Source of the DNA: Limonium bicolor | Lineage: Eukaryota > Streptophyta > Magnoliopsida > Caryophyllales > Plumbaginaceae | Assembly: GCA_023374045.1 (NCBI GenBank) | Contig: CM041781.1 | Location: 142,468,982 to 142,532,981 of the forward strand | Reading direction: 5' to 3' | Length of the DNA stretch: 64,000 nucleotides | Shown: positions 61,773 to 64,000 of the stretch, piece after piece | Layout: the number at the start of each line of letters is the position of its first letter | How positions within the stretch are numbered: the stretch's first letter is position 1 | The notes under the pieces: generated by a model | The model's database searches: none | What the model saw: only the letters and a program-made list of their open reading frames with translations | What the model was told of the DNA's origin: nothing | Made by a program: the position numbers and the translations under genes

Positions 61773-63224
61773 CTGGTCTAGAAGAGGGCCCTGGCGCCTC
61801 AGACCGGTCCACCACATTCAGGGTGGCCTTGTTGGACCCCGACCCCTTCCCCTTCTTGGACTCCGTGTACCTCTGATCTGGGGGTGGCTGGTTTGCCGTC
61901 TTCTGGCCATCGGTGGTCGTAGTGGCCTTACCCTTCCATTGCCCCTTGGGCCTGTAGTTCCTACTGTTTGGGTTCTGCCAGCATTCATGATCGCGGTGAC
62001 CCATCTTCTTACAGTATCGGCACTGAACATCGTTACCCTTGCAGTCCTTGCCAGGGTGGTCTCCGTTGCACCACTTGCAGTAATAGTGGCGCTCCGGTCC
62101 AGAGCCCGTGCTAGCTGCTATCACAATACACAATCAATACTTGTTCCACAACTTATCAACATATACTCTAACTTATCACACAGGATTAGACAATTACCCT
62201 TAGGTGGGTAAGAACGTAGGGGCTTGGCCGCATACGCATAGGTGAGCTGCAGAGGCTCCTCAGCAGTGGTGGTCTGGGTCTGGCCCTTGCCACCTTGTTG
62301 CTGTCCTTTCTGGGACTGGGGGTATGATTTCTTCTTTCCCTCCCCACTGCCCTTGCGTGCCTTGGCCCTCGTTCTGAGCCTTGCGCTTGAGCGCACTCTC
62401 CTCGTCCCTCAGACGGACGGTGATCTCCACGATAGCAGCGGCATAATAGCACTCCTATATTTAGGGTGTCAGTTATGCCCCGCCAAATAAATTCACAACA
62501 CATTAACACACCGTACACACTTATTCACATTACACTGTAGTTCCTTTACCTGCAAAGTGGTATATCCAGTAGGCCCCATGCCGTAGCGTAGGCGATTGTT
62601 CAGCCCGTTGTAGAAACGGTTCACAAGAATCCGGTCTGAGTAACCCAGATCCGGTAGCAGGTGGATAAGTCCGATGAAGGCTGAGTAGTACTCATCTACC
62701 GTCATCTTATCCCCTTGCCTCAGATTGTCCAACTCCAGGCGCTTGGCCTCTTGCACATGTATAGGGAAGTATTTGGCTCGCAGCAGAGCCGTGTACTCCC
62801 TCCACTGAAAGGTCGGGTCAGCAACTCTGCCCTCTCGCACAAGCTTCCACCAGTTTTGTGCCGAGCCCTTCAAGTAGTAAGCAGCAAGTCGTACCTTGAC
62901 CTGCTCAGGTGGTGCTAGGGTTTCGAAGGCGGTCTCCATTTCGGAGATGTATGCCTCGAGCTTACGGGGATCGGTCTCCCCACTGAATGAGGGCGGCCTC
63001 AGATCAGCCAACGCCTTGACCCAATTGGTCTCTCGTGGCGGTGGTGGTGGTGGCTGAACTCCGGGCTGTTGCCCTTGCTGTATAGCAGCAACCAAGTCGG
63101 GTACCAACTGGGCTACGGCGGCTGCAACTGCCTCAGCCATGGTCTGTGCCGTAGTATCATCGCCCTGGTCACCCATACCTCCAGTACCGCGCCCGAGGCC
63201 TCTACCTCGTGGTCTACCTGCCAT
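61762..63224 (-). CDS. Tekay gag, probably three exons
   Basis: Capsid/nucleocapsid protein forming the particle. ATG at 63224-63222 after the 5' leader. Exon 1 (63224-62550): Gly/Arg-rich start, a proline run, then LRPPSFSGETDPRKLEAYI, YYLKGSAQNWW, FQWREYTALLRAKYFP, FIGLIHLLPDLGY and LNNRLRYGM, the usual gag core. Exon 2 (62454-62198): charged region SALKRKAQNEG, then a basic Gln/Lys-rich stretch in a frame shifted by one indel. Exon 3 (62117-61762): two zinc knuckles, CKWCNGDHPGKDC and CRYCKKMGHRDHEC, then a Lys-rich tail and a stop after SSRPG. Two GT-AG introns explain the breaks. The indel in exon 2 remains unexplained. Confidence 0.88.
62118..62197 (-). other. Intron 2 of gag (80 bp)
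   Basis: Donor AAGG|GTAATT at 62197, acceptor GTGATAG| ending at 62118. The exon before ends in phase 1 and the exon after supplies two bases, restoring the frame into STGSGPERHYYCKWC. AT-rich, with in-frame stops if retained. Confidence 0.65.
62455..62549 (-). other. Intron 1 of gag (95 bp)
   Basis: Donor TTTGCAG|GTAAAG at 62549, acceptor CTAAATATAG| ending at 62455. Phase 0 on both sides, linking YTTLQ to ECYYAAAIVEITVRLRDEE. Retention leads to a stop soon after the donor. Confidence 0.65.
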
Positions 63225-63409
63225 CTGAATTTATATGAACATCTCATCAGCATTATGCTTGCACACTTATCGGTCCAACGATTGTAACGCTTCCCGATAA
63301 TAAGGTGTCTCCACACATAGTTAGTGGTCAACCTTTCCAAATCTATTCACTTAGGTATCTGTAGTTAGGTTTCCTAACTCGGTATATCCCTAAGCTCGGT
63401 ATTCTAGTC
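63225..63409 (-). other. 5' leader of element A
   Basis: About 185 bp between the PBS hairpin and the gag ATG, non-coding. The stretch CTAAGCTCGGTA near 63391 is shared with the leader of B (20373-20384). Confidence 0.7.
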
Positions 63410-63433
63410 ATCAGAGCGATACTTCGCTCTGAT
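63410..63433 (-). promoter_or_regulatory. PBS-enclosing hairpin of element A
   Basis: ATCAGAGCGA (63410-63419), loop TACT, TCGCTCTGAT (63424-63433). Identical to the hairpin in B. Confidence 0.75.
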
Positions 63434-63437
63434 ACCA
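63426..63437 (-). promoter_or_regulatory. Primer-binding site of element A (initiator-Met tRNA)
   Basis: GCTCTGATACCA on the plus strand, TGGTATCAGAGC in element orientation, 6 bp from the 5' LTR. Confidence 0.95.
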
Positions 63438-63443
63438 CTTTTT

Positions 63444-64000
63444 TGTAACACCCCTACTACGCACATCACATTACTTGAAATCGCAGGGGAAAGTAAACGA
63501 CTAAACAGTAACTAAACGATTGGTGCTACAACGCCGTCAACCACCCACGTGGTTAACAAGGCTGAATAAATACAAGTGTACCGGTCTGATGATCAGACTC
63601 CCGAGCATAGAACTAATAACCATATATATACATCAACAAAATACCGAGTGTTTACACAAATCCTTCACTGTATACCGTCACTGTAAACTGTCATAATCAA
63701 GTATATAACACGCCACGGGAGCACAGGCGCATCCCGGGCAAACATCCAAAAGTACTCCAAAAGTAAACTACACTCTAGGATCTAGAGCCACTCTGCTTCT
63801 TCGATCCTCATCCTGCAGTATAAGAAATATGGATCCCCCGAGGGGGTCAGCAACCCTTGGCTGGCATGGTTAACGCGCAGTCCATCGACTACTGGAATGC
63901 GCGCAAACTATTTGTCATGATGACATGGTATTTATTTTAAAACACACAACTCATACATATATAACATAACATGGGTATTGTACACATCACAACACACATC
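63444..64000 (-). repeat. 5' LTR of element A, cut by the window end
   Basis: Matches the first 557 bp of the 3' LTR (53204 onward) with about ten scattered differences, partly short indels. Confidence 0.93.

Larger units (their letters stand above)
53204..64000 (-). mobile_element. Element A: Tekay (Del) chromovirus carrying an AlkB-like gene
   Basis: A minus-strand Ty3/gypsy element: full 3' LTR (53204-57063), polypurine tract, interior of 6.4 kb, Met-tRNA PBS and the first 557 bp of the 5' LTR. Gene order in element direction is gag (with likely introns), AlkB-like dioxygenase, protease, RT, RNase H, integrase, chromodomain. The chromodomain and LTR/PBS type place it in the Tekay clade. 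The overlapping LTR parts differ at only a few sites, yet pol has several small indels, including one in the RT active site. It is inserted in the C interior. Confidence 0.93.

Overview
This window is a block of nested LTR retrotransposons from a flowering plant with a repeat-rich genome. I see no cellular gene in its own context. The plant assignment rests on the clades present: a Tekay/Del-type Ty3/gypsy chromovirus and an Athila-type Ty3/gypsy element, with primer sites matching initiator-Met and Asp tRNA. The sequence is AT-rich, and almost every long reading frame with recognisable homology is retroviral gag-pol on the minus strand.

Layout. (E) 1-5723: the PBS end and 5.7 kb 5' LTR of a minus-strand element that runs off the left edge. 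5729-8060: an old array of about 13 degenerate repeats of about 187 bp. (D) 8755-46274: a plus-strand element with a LTR of about 6 kb, split in three by insertions, then a PBS and 2 kb of non-coding interior. (B) 10992-25054: a complete minus-strand element with 4.6 kb LTRs, a non-coding interior and TSD TACGT, a LARD-like element nested in D's LTR. (F) 26682-42080: a complete minus-strand Athila element, also in D's LTR, with frameshifted gag-pol. (G) 35165-39932: a solo LTR with TSD TGGTG inside F. (C) 46275-53203: a plus-strand LARD-like element nested in D's interior, with a deletion across its LTR/PBS junction. (A) 53204-64000: a minus-strand Tekay element nested in C, with one full LTR, the complete interior and the start of the second LTR. 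D therefore holds two three-level nests, G in F in D and A in C in D.

The most notable find is in A. Between gag and protease it carries an AlkB-type Fe(II)/2-oxoglutarate dioxygenase ORF (about 61551-60897) with all iron and 2-oxoglutarate ligand residues visible and one frameshift. gag appears to be split by two small, frame-preserving GT-AG introns. A third possible intron would fuse gag to the AlkB ORF, and an alternative acceptor lies just before the protease.

A, B, C and D look like one extended family of autonomous and non-autonomous members. They share LTR termini (TGAAATACCCC...GGGTGTTACA). A, B and D share a hairpin that encloses the Met-tRNA PBS. A and B share a hairpin beside the polypurine tract, with a paired base change between them. 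All four have a second hairpin plus purine-tract module inside the element, and B, C and D share a conserved block of about 65 bp. LTR pairs are nearly identical, yet coding regions carry many one- or two-base indels. That suggests either very recent decay or uncorrected sequencing errors, and it limits any statement about which copies are active.
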